A DNA stretch of 50,465 nucleotides. Source: a virus. Shown here one piece after another: positions 22,570 to 31,433 of this stretch. The DNA lies in IMG/VR virus record IMGVR_UViG_3300008110_000087, positions 1-50,465 of that record, one strand, 5' to 3'. The stretch's first letter is position 1. Every line of letters starts with the position of its first letter. The notes under the pieces were generated by a model. That model had not been told where the DNA came from and did no database searches. It was given only the letters and a program-made list of their open reading frames with translations. The position numbers and the translations under genes are program-made.

Positions 22570-22817
22570 TGTTTTTCTCGCTGTTCAATCATGGCATTTG
22601 CCATTTCAAAAGCAAATTCTGCGACATCCTTAACTGGAATATTTTCACCGAACTCCTCTGGATTAGCAAGCAATCCATTCATGGCTTGAGCCGCAAAATA
22701 GTCCCTCATGCTCATACCAGTATTCGGGCGCACCTTTGGGTTTGCCGCATCTCCCGGATACGCTTGCACAGGAAATGCAGGATGATTCCCACCTAATGTA
22801 TTTGATTTATTAACCAT
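22566..22817 (-). CDS. small conserved-type phage protein
   Basis: The start is placed at ATG 22817, preceded by GAATATAAAT, the leader form used throughout; the frame extends to a GTG at 22835, but that would overlap its neighbour. The product has 83 residues. NHPAFPVQAYPG and GMSMRDYFAAQAMNGLLANP (about 35-54) form a pattern I know from many phage genomes, with a C-terminal helix ending EQREKQ. No function is established to my knowledge. Confidence 0.75.
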   Translation of the reverse strand: MVNKSNTLGGNHPAFPVQAYPGDAANPKVRPNTGMSMRDYFAAQAMNGLLANPEEFGENIPVKDVAEFAFEMANAMIEQREKQ

Positions 22818-22819
22818 AT

Positions 22820-23014
22820 TTATATTCTGCCCCACCTAGATTTATAGTAAAGTTCGTTAAGCCTAACTCGTTCTGCTGTCATTGTCCAGAATTTATCGCA
22901 AGCAATATTAACTAACTTGCAAGTCTCATAAAACCACGGATCGTAGTCGCTGCCATCAACGCCAGCTTTCCTATGGTCATGCGCTGAATCCCTTATGTAA
23001 GTCTTTTTTTCCAT
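22820..23014 (-). CDS. small hypothetical protein
   Basis: The protein has 64 residues (MEKKTYIRDSAHDHRKAGVD, then DPWFYETCKLVNIACDKFWT). It carries two Cys and several Trp/Tyr in a helical segment. It overlaps the Erv1-like gene's 3' end by 22 nt. Function unknown. Confidence 0.6.
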   Translation of the reverse strand: MEKKTYIRDSAHDHRKAGVDGSDYDPWFYETCKLVNIACDKFWTMTAERVRLNELYYKSRWGRI

Positions 23015-23595
23015 AAATTCTCTGCATCAGAAAGAGACAATACTGACCTTCCATTCCGCGAGTTGACATCGTTATGTATACCAATTCCCCATTTCCACAA
23101 GTCTGAAAAATCTGGAGGAAATTGCTTGCAATAGTCCTCAAAATGTTGTTGGCACGGACAACCATTCCACGGAATAGAATCAGCCCAGTTCTTAAACCAA
23201 CTCTCGATGAATGCGCGATCCTCGCAGTTCCTGTTGCGAAGTGAGAACAAATGTAGTTCAGCCCAGTATCTAGGCCCATCGCGGAGTATCACAGATTGAA
23301 TTAGCGCACGGCTGCGCTCCGATTCATCCAATGCTCGCTGAACCCAGTCGCAATGATCATCCCAGTTCAATCCAATATGCTCACAGACCATCTTCTCGAC
23401 ATCATCAGCAATCGAACTACCACTAATGGACTTTGAGCGGACGAATGTTTCGACCAGTTTACCAAGTGCTACAAGGAATGAATTATCCTCCCTGCCACCA
23501 TAATCAACCACAGGGATAATCAGATGATCTCCGATAATCTCAGAATCACTAAATGGCATTAGTGATGGATCAACTGACTTAGCCTCAAACTTCAT
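22993..23595 (-). CDS. Erv1/Alr-like (FAD sulfhydryl oxidase fold) protein
   Basis: The protein has 200 residues. The C-terminal ~100 match the Erv/ALR layout: RDGPRYWAELHLFSL (about 104-118), a Cys pair followed by HF in NGCPCQQHFEDYCKQFPP (about 143-160), and WGIGIHNDVNSRNGR (about 168-182), the H-N-x-V-N FAD-contact motif. Such enzymes make disulfides with FAD and oxygen. The usual C-x2-C before H is C-x-C here, which may alter or abolish activity. The N-terminal ~100 residues are a separate acidic helical part. It lies upstream of small genes and near the giant virion protein. The fold call is moderately sure, activity unsure. Confidence 0.6.
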   Translation of the reverse strand: MKFEAKSVDPSLMPFSDSEIIGDHLIIPVVDYGGREDNSFLVALGKLVETFVRSKSISGSSIADDVEKMVCEHIGLNWDDHCDWVQRALDESERSRALIQSVILRDGPRYWAELHLFSLRNRNCEDRAFIESWFKNWADSIPWNGCPCQQHFEDYCKQFPPDFSDLWKWGIGIHNDVNSRNGRSVLSLSDAENLWKKRLT

Positions 23596-23620
23596 TTATT
23601 TATTTATATCTTTAGAATCC

Positions 23621-23716
23621 TTACTCGTCCCACCAGAACGCCGATGCCATCGCGTATCCACCTCCGACGAAAGTAGCAATAGCAAGAACAAGAGAAACCA
23701 GAGAATCATGCGTCAT
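23621..23716 (-). CDS. 31-residue single-span membrane peptide
   Basis: The ATG at 23716 is preceded by GGAG at Shine-Dalgarno distance, unusual here and good support. The product has 31 residues, mostly hydrophobic (LVSLVLAIATFVGGGYAMAS), ending FWWDE. It lies 15 nt after the neighbouring gene's stop. Probably a small membrane protein of unknown role. Confidence 0.5.
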   Translation of the reverse strand: MTHDSLVSLVLAIATFVGGGYAMASAFWWDE

Positions 23717-23731
23717 GGCTTCTCCAAATCA

Positions 23732-23893
23732 TTACTTGCCTTTCTTGCGAGTCATCGCTGCTTTCTTGGCGCGAGCCTTGCGCTGAACGCTATAGGCGAT
23801 AGCTACCGCTTGTTTTACTGGCTTACCAGATTTAACTTCCGCTGAAACATTTCTGTTAAAGCAATTTTGTGAGGCGCATTTTCGTAGTGGCAT
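23732..23893 (-). CDS. small basic phage protein
   Basis: The start at 23893 has AAGGAG nine bases upstream; a longer frame adds only poor sequence. The product has 53 residues and is highly basic (MPLRKCASQNCFNRNVSAEV, then GKPVKQAVAIAYSVQRKARA). This M-P-L start and GKPxKQAVAIA segment are common in short phage proteins near structural genes. A DNA-binding or head role is possible. It carries two Cys absent from most such proteins I recall. Confidence 0.7.
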   Translation of the reverse strand: MPLRKCASQNCFNRNVSAEVKSGKPVKQAVAIAYSVQRKARAKKAAMTRKKGK

Positions 23894-23897
23894 AATT

Positions 23898-24101
23898 TTA
23901 TTCTCCTTCGATTTCAGCAATTGATTCAGGGTCTCCCTGACTAGCTCCGCTTGCTAAAAAGTGAGACTCTTCTGGAGCATATTTAGAAACTGAATAGTAG
24001 GTTCCATCACCGCATGGATAAACAGTATCGCCTATTTCTTCAGACAATTTTGATGGCCTATCTGCTTCTTCCCAATATTGGATTCCTGTGTATTTATTCA
24101 T
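23898..24101 (-). CDS. hypothetical protein
   Basis: The start at 24101 follows AAAAAATAAAACC-ATG; a longer frame from 24137 enters the giant gene. The product has 67 residues and is acidic (YWEEADRPSKLSEEIGDTVY, then DGTYYSVSKYAPEESHFLAS). It lies 4 nt downstream of the polyvalent-protein gene. No family is recognised. Confidence 0.6.
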   Translation of the reverse strand: MNKYTGIQYWEEADRPSKLSEEIGDTVYPCGDGTYYSVSKYAPEESHFLASGASQGDPESIAEIEGE

Positions 24102-24105
24102 GGTT

Positions 24106-27100
24106 TTATTTTTTACCAGAAATTGCAGGCATTGCAAGAGGCATTTGCGTGTTGTCTCTCATTGCCCCCATCAATGTCGTTTCATTTCCCTCAAGGATTT
24201 TTTGTTTTTTACCAGCATCTTCTTGAATGTTTGCATACGCTTCTTTGAAGTCAGGAAAATATTCCAAGTGAGTTTTGGGATTAGAATTTAAAAAGTTATT
24301 TCCATTAACTGGGCCAAGCATTACCCATGAATATGCTTCATGCGGAACAAAATTAGGATCAGCCTTCAATTGCTCTGCCGCTTTTGCTTCTTGAGCAGTC
24401 ATTCGTTTTGCCTGTTTAGGGTCATCGCCTAAATACACTGCCATCAAATCTGGATTTCTTGAAAGCTCAACACTTCCAACAATGTGATTAATCCTTCCAT
24501 TTTTGAAATCCATCGTTTGATCGAGGACACTATCTACATTAAAATCATCAATTGTAAGTCCTAATATTTGAGCAATAGACGCTTTTCTTCCTTTAAATGT
24601 ATCGTCAAGACTTATAAGTTGTTTATTTTTAATTATTTTTAATAAATTTTTAAATGATTTTGTTTTCTTAAATTCATCTAATGCGCTTTTATTTTTAATA
24701 AAAGTATTTTCACTTCCAGTTCCACCCTTGAATCTTGTATAAGCAGTTTTATATTTTGTTATTACAGATTTAATTAATTCTTCGTCGGAAGTTTCAAGAA
24801 ATTGATCATATTTTAATTTTGCTAATTCTATATCTTTTTCTTTTAATTTTATTTCATTATTTAATTTTTTAATTTCTTCTTTATTAGAAGATTCTTTAAT
24901 AAGTTTTTTTGTTTCTTCAATATAATCGTTTGCAGATTTTATATTTTTTTGCTGATCTGCTCTTTTTTGTTTTTTAACTCCAATGTTAGCAAGTATTAAA
25001 AACAAATCTTTTTGCTGTCTTGTTATTGGCGCGTTTTCAATTTCATTAGAAATATTTCTTACTTCTCTTGCATTTGAAGCATGAGCATCTGGCCCCATTA
25101 AATATGTTAATAGATTAAATGCATTAAAATTAATATTTTTATTTTTCATGGAAAGCACTGGTTTCCATTCATTATTTGCCCATACTGCCCTATATTTTAT
25201 TCTATCATCACCAACAATTACAGAGTTAGCATTTGATTTCAACCACGGAAAAATAATTCCTCCCATGTCTCCGCCTGTGGCAGTTTGCCTGTCTGCCATT
25301 GCAAGCTGAACATTTTTTCCAGCGTGTTCTATTTCTGCATCTTTAAAAACAGGTTTTTCAATTAGTTGTGGATCAAATTTAAACGAAACAGGTTTATTTT
25401 CGTGCTGATAAAACGCAACTTCCGCAGGTCTTGTGTAATCAAATAAATCTTTTTCAACTTCCTCTGTTATCGGAATGCGTTGTGATAGCAATGGCAATGC
25501 TTCATCTGCACGAACAGGTCGCGTCAATGCAACCCTTCCTTCTTTTCCATTTGATAATGCTTGATCCAAATAGCTGTAATCATATCCAGCTTGCGTTTTA
25601 CCAACTGGACGCTCTGGCATGAACTGCAATTGACCACCCTTGACTTTGCCTGCCATTTCTGGAGTGATGTTTACTCGCCAGATTGGGGTTTGTGATCGCT
25701 TTTCAGCTTCAGCCCACGCTTCATTTGCCGTTGCAAATCTTGCTAAAACTTCTGGAGAATCGCTAAATTCAAGTCGATATGGAAGAGGTTGACTATCTCT
25801 ATTTACTTTGTATTGAGCTTCAGATTGATCAATTTCAGATTTCTCAACCTTACCACCCATCTTGGCAACATACTTGCCGATCTCTTTAGGAAGGATGGTA
25901 TCGTAGAATCCTTTCATTCCTTCTCCGCCAACTTTCAAGTCAATCCCTGATAAGATTCGTTGCCCTTCAGCATATGGTTTTGAATCAATTAACTTTTGAG
26001 TTGCTTCTTTTCCAATAATATCTGGCAATTGTTCTTTTGTAGCTTTTTCTTCAATTACTTTATTTCCACTTGGATCGTATGCAGTTAAAATATTTAGGTC
26101 TTCTACCCATTCAATTTTAGAAAGACGCTTGCTCAAATCATAGCGTTCAGCTTGCGTTTCACCAGTAGTCCAACCAATCCATTTCTTACCTGACTCGACG
26201 GCATCACGCAATGCTCGCTTGAACAACTGAACTCCCCAATCTTTGCGGAATGGTGCGTCTGGAATTCCAGACTGATACATCTTGTCTGTTTTCGGAACTA
26301 TTTCAAAATTTGAATTTGGAAGTAATTTTTTAAATTCAGAAATTTGATTATCAGCGTCTTCTTTAGTTAAATGTTCACCATATTCTTTTCCGTCAATAAT
26401 AACTTTATATGATGTAGGTTTGTCCTCCTGATACCCTTTCTCCCTGCCCTGCTGATGCCTGTCAGACTGCAATTCCTCGATGAACAAGCCATCATTGCCT
26501 TCAGCATCTGTGCGCTCGTTTAAGCGCATATGCGCTATGTAGTTTGGAACATCTGGGAAGTGAGAGGAGGTGTATGTATTTGAAATTTCTGATTCAAGTT
26601 GATTTCGTCGAGCATTAATTTGGGTCAATCTATTTGACATTTCAGAAGTGATTGTGCCAAGACTTCCGCTTCTAATTTTTTGATATTCTGATTCTAATTC
26701 TGTTAATTCTTTCTTTAAATCTGGCATCGACAAAACAACCTCACGATAGTTTTCGCCACCGGGTAGTTGGTATTGACCAAATTTTGGAGGGTTTTTTAAT
26801 CCCTGTCCCTGTAAATCTAATTTTTCTGCTCTTGTATTTAAGAACTCATTTTCTTGAAAATATTTTTCAGCAGTCTTTTTATCACCTCGTCTTTGAGCCT
26901 GTTGAGCAAGATTCATTACTCTTTCAGCTTCATCATATAAAGTTTCTGTAGTGCTTTGATCTCTGATATTCATCAGCTTGATCAATTCATCATACTTGTC
27001 TTCGCCAAATGATGGATCATCAATAGGATGTTGCTTTAGCTTTTTATATTCAGCTTCAAGTTCAGCAAGACGATTTGCATCAAATGGTTCTTTGCCACCA

Positions 27101-30100
27101 AGCGTTACTTCCTCAAACTTAACAGCACCTTCATTGCGAAGATACTCCATTACTTTGTCTTTTGGAACCTTGCCTTGGTTTTCCGCTGCAAGACGATCAA
27201 TTTCACCAAGCACGCCAGACCATTTTAGTTCTTCAGCTTTTACATTCTGTGGATTGCTGATAATTGCTTTTAGCTGATCTGGAGATGCGAATTTACCTTG
27301 CACCTTTTGGTCAATTGTTTGCTGCAATCCAGAGTAAAAACCACGCTCTGGAGTAGGATAGCGTTCTGGTTGAGTTACAGCTTTTTTGACTGGTTCTGCA
27401 ACTTCACCTTCCATGCGCTCTGGCATGAAGTTTTGCTTTGCGAATCCATAGCTTACTGGCAACTTCGTCGCATTAGGATTTTCAAGCATTTCTGCAATAT
27501 GATCCACGCGAATTGACATGATCGTGCGATTAGGGTCTTTCCCACGAGGATCACCTTTTTTACGAGGGATTTCGGTTCTATCAAGGTTTGTATACTCTGT
27601 AGCTTTGTCGTAAAGGTTAAGAAGATCGTTAAAGATGTTCTTCTTTTGCAAAGCAATTTGTGGGTTAGCATCAAGCCCAGTCTCGCCCCGTTCCCCTTTC
27701 TGCCAATTATTCAAATACTTTGTGAAATCATCAAATGTGCGCTCAAGATTATTGTCCCAAAAACGCAAGCGTCCCGGCATACGCTCGTTCCACAAGCGCA
27801 TTTTATCAAAGATTCGACCAACCGAAATTGTGGTAACAAGGAAATTGCCAGCTTTTGACAGGTGCATTCCAATTGGAACCAAGTCATAAATTTTAGGTGA
27901 GAATGCTTGGTATGTTCCATTGTCATTCATCACCGCTGCGTAGTCCGTAATGAACCTAGTGCCATCTCCGCGAGCGATAGCATCATTCACTTTGAGCATA
28001 TGCTGCTTGAGGGTCTTTGGAATAAGACTCTCTGGCATATCTTGAATTGCCTTGATTTGCGCTGGAGTGAATGTGCCTCGATATGTCTCTGATCCTTCCG
28101 AAACTTGTTCAAAACGATTAGGAGTTCCGTAGTCGTCGGTATCTAATGCTTCAACAATTAGCTTGCGTCTTTCTGAGGCAATCTTCTTTGCGTCTTTCGC
28201 GTCATACATGACAGGTGTTACCCCGTCTGGTTGCATGACTAAATCGCGTGAGACAACAAGCGTTCCACCTTCGGGAACTTGCAATCCTTGTGCCTCAACA
28301 GGGATGTCTCCGTATCCAGAAAGTTTTTTAAATCCACCTTCCTCACTTTGGAATGTCCCTTCCCGTGGATTTGGAGTTGTGACTGGCATTGAATCGCCAA
28401 TCTGGTTTCCGTCTTTATCAAATACCTTTACCTTAAACTCGGTCTTAAATAGAGGGGAATCTTTGCCAAAGCGATCAAGCAACGCAGAGTTTTTCATCAT
28501 CTGCGCTCTGCTGATTTTAGGCATTTGAGCTTCTGCAACGGGAGGGGAAATTTCACCATTCAAAGCAACGATCTGGCGCATCGCATCACGAGCCGCTGCC
28601 ATCGCTTCTGGCTGGAACTCTGCTCTAGTATTTGCAGCTGCTACAATGTCTCCACGGCCACCGAATCCGTAGAAACGATTGATGGCACGATCAAGCAGGT
28701 TCTTCCTTGCTTTGATCTTTGCACGATCAAACATGGCAAGCGTTGCAGAGCTTAAATCTTTTCCAAGATGCCTGCTAGTAACTTCACCAAGAAGGTCAGC
28801 CATAACCTCCCGCTTCATGTATTCAGACACCCTGTTCTCGTCTAGCTGGCCACGGGATTCATCCCAAAGTTTGTTTAGCTTTGCGAAAGATTCTTTGCCT
28901 TGAGGGTCTAAGTGGCGAAGGTATCCATCGTTGAAAAGCTCGACCAATTTTGCTTTTGAAAAAACACCGGGGGTCGTTGCCTTTATGTTTCCAGCAGCAT
29001 CACGAATTTCATTCTGGAACAACATTGAACGGACATCTCCAAGAGCATCTTGAAACTCTGGAACAGCATCCATAAAGTGGCTGGACTCGTGAACCAATGC
29101 TTCTTGTGGAGATTCGCCAAATGTGCGAATCCTCTCCCGAATGGAATCAGCATTAAGAACAATCGATGGTTTCCTGCGATCAAATACAACCCCCTCCTGT
29201 GCGGGGTTAGAGTAAAATCCAGCTTGGCTTGCCATTTGCGCCAAATCGGCATCTGGAACATCTTTGTTTGCTGGGTCGTTGCGAAGTTTTTGATAAATCT
29301 GATCCGTGGATAGGATGTTAAATCCAACATTATTCTGACCAGTCCTCAAAACACCATTGGTTATGTCTTGCAAGTCAGCGTATGTTTTAAGGAATTGACG
29401 ACCAAATTCGTTGCGAGTTTGAACATTTGCTCGTTTAGTAAGCGATAGTGCCTTTGTATTTGCATCAACCAATGATTGCGCTTCTTTTATTCTTGCAGAA
29501 TCATTTGAAGTAATAGCACTAGCCAACACCGATTGTGATTCTGACAATTTTTTCTCTCTAAACAAAATAGCATTATTGAAATCTGACATTTGATTTAGGT
29601 TGGCTTGCGTATCTGCGTCAGATTCTTGGAACCTACGATGAATACGAGAATCATCAGAGATTCTTTCACGCTGGGCAATCACAGGGTCAATACCCATGAA
29701 TTTACCCTTGATGTGTTGCAATGCCCTTCCTCCAAGGCTAATTGCAAGGCCATCAGAAAGAATCTGCTTCATTTCTTCTGGATCAGCAGACTCTAAAGCT
29801 CCCGTAGTAAGAGCAAGCGTAGTTCCATGGATTCCAGCTTTAGCGTATTCCGAAGCATTGGAGAGGATATTATCAATGGTCTTGCCGCCATGAGACAATA
29901 GTTTAGCCTTCAATGCAGACCCTTCTGCAGACTTTCCAAGAGTTTCAAATGTCTTTCCTAGAGGAGCTACTTTCCTCGCCTCTGCAACTTCTTTTACCAG
30001 TGTTGGAATCTCAAGTCCGAGCTTCGTTCCTTTCAACACAGACCTTGCGGCAGCACCACCTAATGCGCCTGTCAAAAGTCCAGCTAACGGACTCTCTGGA

Positions 30101-31431
30101 GCTGCTTCATAGCCAGCCACACCGCCAATAACAGGAGCGGCAATTTTGCTTAATGTTCCAGTTGCTTTTTCAGCAATCGGTTTGAATTTCTGAACTGCTT
30201 CTTCAAGTTTTTCCGCCCCCCTTGCAACGGATTCGGCTCTTGCCGTCCTTTGCTCAAGCATCTTTTCAAACTTTTGCTTTTCCAGAACTTGAGCAGCTTT
30301 ATTTATTTCAGCTATTTCATCGTCCGTTTTACCGATATATTTTAGTCCTTTAGCAATTTCTGGAGTTACCTTGGCAACCAAGCTAACCGCACCCATGGTT
30401 CCCATGCCAAGCTCTCCCGGCAATAGAAACTCGCCTGCGATTCTAGGCCCAGCTTGCTCCTCTGGAAGCTCCTCCTCCATTTGAGATGTAAAATCTTCAA
30501 TGCCTTTTTTAACAAGATCATCTTGTTGTTTTTTGGCTTCCTCAACACTAATGCCAGTTCTTGCCGCCAATTCTTTTGGCGATTCCATTTCTGATTTAGC
30601 GATGAAAGCGAGAGCGTCTTTAGTAAGAGGATTATCAAGCATCCTTCCGTAAACAGTAGGATGTTCCTTGAAGTATTCTGCGTGAGCTTGATCAACAATC
30701 CTCCTGCCTTTCCAACGCTCAAAACGCTCCTCTGGATCAACGAGACCAGCCTTCTCGCCGAGAGCATCAGCCCATGAGAAGCCGCCTTCTTTTGCTTTTG
30801 TAGCTGCCCAAGTAACGCTTTCTGGAAGCTCAAATACTGGAGCCATGAAGGAATATACCGATCCTTTGGCTTTCTGAAGATTTTTTAATGCTTGCTCATC
30901 GCTAACAGTCATGTCTGTAGCGTTGATAACATCACGAGCTAATTCACCTGCTCCAAGGCCAACTTTGATTGGTATTTTAGCTACATTCTTTACGACATCA
31001 ACAGCATCACCACCGAGATTATACCAATCCTCCCACGATGTTGGAATGGATGGCATTTTAGATTTTTCAATCTCAAATATCTTTCTAGCCTGTGCATCAT
31101 CAAGCGGAATATCTTTTCGAGCTTGAGCTACCTTATACTGCTCATCATCGCTTAATGCGTTGAACAAACCTTTATCTTCGTCATCAAGTTCGTTTGATCG
31201 TTTGTGAGAAATAGCATTAAGAAAAACATCTCCTCCAGATATTGTAGTAGGAGGCTTTTCTTCTAAAGATTGCTGTGCTGTTTTGAAGAAATCTGTTTTA
31301 GGTTCCTGCGGAGCTAGTTCAGCAGATACTTCTTGCTTAATTTCATCAAGAATGCTTTTCGGCTTTTCTTCTGGTTGTGCAGATAGTTCAGATTCAACCT
31401 CTGACCTAATTTCATCAAGAATGCTTGCCAT
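24106..31431 (-). CDS. giant polyvalent virion protein (2,441 residues) with HExxH protease-like and polyvalent-type domains
   Basis: This is the largest gene of the window. The N-terminal ~60 residues hold two tandem copies of SILDEIRSEVESEL-like sequence. A helical region with Gly/Ala-rich membrane-like segments follows (about 430-480). A zinc-metalloprotease motif, VHESSHFMD (HExxH at 781-785), lies mid-protein. The second half has modules typical of phage polyvalent proteins: GFYSGLQQTID (about 1360), EELQSDRHQQGREKG (about 1650), PDAPFRKDWGVQLFKRAL (about 1725-1742) and WRVNITPEMAGK. FMPER occurs twice, at about 1335 and 1937, at module borders. Such proteins are probably packaged and ejected with the DNA. 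Residues ~2085-2280 are unusually Lys- and AT-rich. Confidence 0.8.
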   Translation of the reverse strand: MASILDEIRSEVESELSAQPEEKPKSILDEIKQEVSAELAPQEPKTDFFKTAQQSLEEKPPTTISGGDVFLNAISHKRSNELDDEDKGLFNALSDDEQYKVAQARKDIPLDDAQARKIFEIEKSKMPSIPTSWEDWYNLGGDAVDVVKNVAKIPIKVGLGAGELARDVINATDMTVSDEQALKNLQKAKGSVYSFMAPVFELPESVTWAATKAKEGGFSWADALGEKAGLVDPEERFERWKGRRIVDQAHAEYFKEHPTVYGRMLDNPLTKDALAFIAKSEMESPKELAARTGISVEEAKKQQDDLVKKGIEDFTSQMEEELPEEQAGPRIAGEFLLPGELGMGTMGAVSLVAKVTPEIAKGLKYIGKTDDEIAEINKAAQVLEKQKFEKMLEQRTARAESVARGAEKLEEAVQKFKPIAEKATGTLSKIAAPVIGGVAGYEAAPESPLAGLLTGALGGAAARSVLKGTKLGLEIPTLVKEVAEARKVAPLGKTFETLGKSAEGSALKAKLLSHGGKTIDNILSNASEYAKAGIHGTTLALTTGALESADPEEMKQILSDGLAISLGGRALQHIKGKFMGIDPVIAQRERISDDSRIHRRFQESDADTQANLNQMSDFNNAILFREKKLSESQSVLASAITSNDSARIKEAQSLVDANTKALSLTKRANVQTRNEFGRQFLKTYADLQDITNGVLRTGQNNVGFNILSTDQIYQKLRNDPANKDVPDADLAQMASQAGFYSNPAQEGVVFDRRKPSIVLNADSIRERIRTFGESPQEALVHESSHFMDAVPEFQDALGDVRSMLFQNEIRDAAGNIKATTPGVFSKAKLVELFNDGYLRHLDPQGKESFAKLNKLWDESRGQLDENRVSEYMKREVMADLLGEVTSRHLGKDLSSATLAMFDRAKIKARKNLLDRAINRFYGFGGRGDIVAAANTRAEFQPEAMAAARDAMRQIVALNGEISPPVAEAQMPKISRAQMMKNSALLDRFGKDSPLFKTEFKVKVFDKDGNQIGDSMPVTTPNPREGTFQSEEGGFKKLSGYGDIPVEAQGLQVPEGGTLVVSRDLVMQPDGVTPVMYDAKDAKKIASERRKLIVEALDTDDYGTPNRFEQVSEGSETYRGTFTPAQIKAIQDMPESLIPKTLKQHMLKVNDAIARGDGTRFITDYAAVMNDNGTYQAFSPKIYDLVPIGMHLSKAGNFLVTTISVGRIFDKMRLWNERMPGRLRFWDNNLERTFDDFTKYLNNWQKGERGETGLDANPQIALQKKNIFNDLLNLYDKATEYTNLDRTEIPRKKGDPRGKDPNRTIMSIRVDHIAEMLENPNATKLPVSYGFAKQNFMPERMEGEVAEPVKKAVTQPERYPTPERGFYSGLQQTIDQKVQGKFASPDQLKAIISNPQNVKAEELKWSGVLGEIDRLAAENQGKVPKDKVMEYLRNEGAVKFEEVTLGGKEPFDANRLAELEAEYKKLKQHPIDDPSFGEDKYDELIKLMNIRDQSTTETLYDEAERVMNLAQQAQRRGDKKTAEKYFQENEFLNTRAEKLDLQGQGLKNPPKFGQYQLPGGENYREVVLSMPDLKKELTELESEYQKIRSGSLGTITSEMSNRLTQINARRNQLESEISNTYTSSHFPDVPNYIAHMRLNERTDAEGNDGLFIEELQSDRHQQGREKGYQEDKPTSYKVIIDGKEYGEHLTKEDADNQISEFKKLLPNSNFEIVPKTDKMYQSGIPDAPFRKDWGVQLFKRALRDAVESGKKWIGWTTGETQAERYDLSKRLSKIEWVEDLNILTAYDPSGNKVIEEKATKEQLPDIIGKEATQKLIDSKPYAEGQRILSGIDLKVGGEGMKGFYDTILPKEIGKYVAKMGGKVEKSEIDQSEAQYKVNRDSQPLPYRLEFSDSPEVLARFATANEAWAEAEKRSQTPIWRVNITPEMAGKVKGGQLQFMPERPVGKTQAGYDYSYLDQALSNGKEGRVALTRPVRADEALPLLSQRIPITEEVEKDLFDYTRPAEVAFYQHENKPVSFKFDPQLIEKPVFKDAEIEHAGKNVQLAMADRQTATGGDMGGIIFPWLKSNANSVIVGDDRIKYRAVWANNEWKPVLSMKNKNINFNAFNLLTYLMGPDAHASNAREVRNISNEIENAPITRQQKDLFLILANIGVKKQKRADQQKNIKSANDYIEETKKLIKESSNKEEIKKLNNEIKLKEKDIELAKLKYDQFLETSDEELIKSVITKYKTAYTRFKGGTGSENTFIKNKSALDEFKKTKSFKNLLKIIKNKQLISLDDTFKGRKASIAQILGLTIDDFNVDSVLDQTMDFKNGRINHIVGSVELSRNPDLMAVYLGDDPKQAKRMTAQEAKAAEQLKADPNFVPHEAYSWVMLGPVNGNNFLNSNPKTHLEYFPDFKEAYANIQEDAGKKQKILEGNETTLMGAMRDNTQMPLAMPAISGKK

Positions 31432-31433
31432 CT

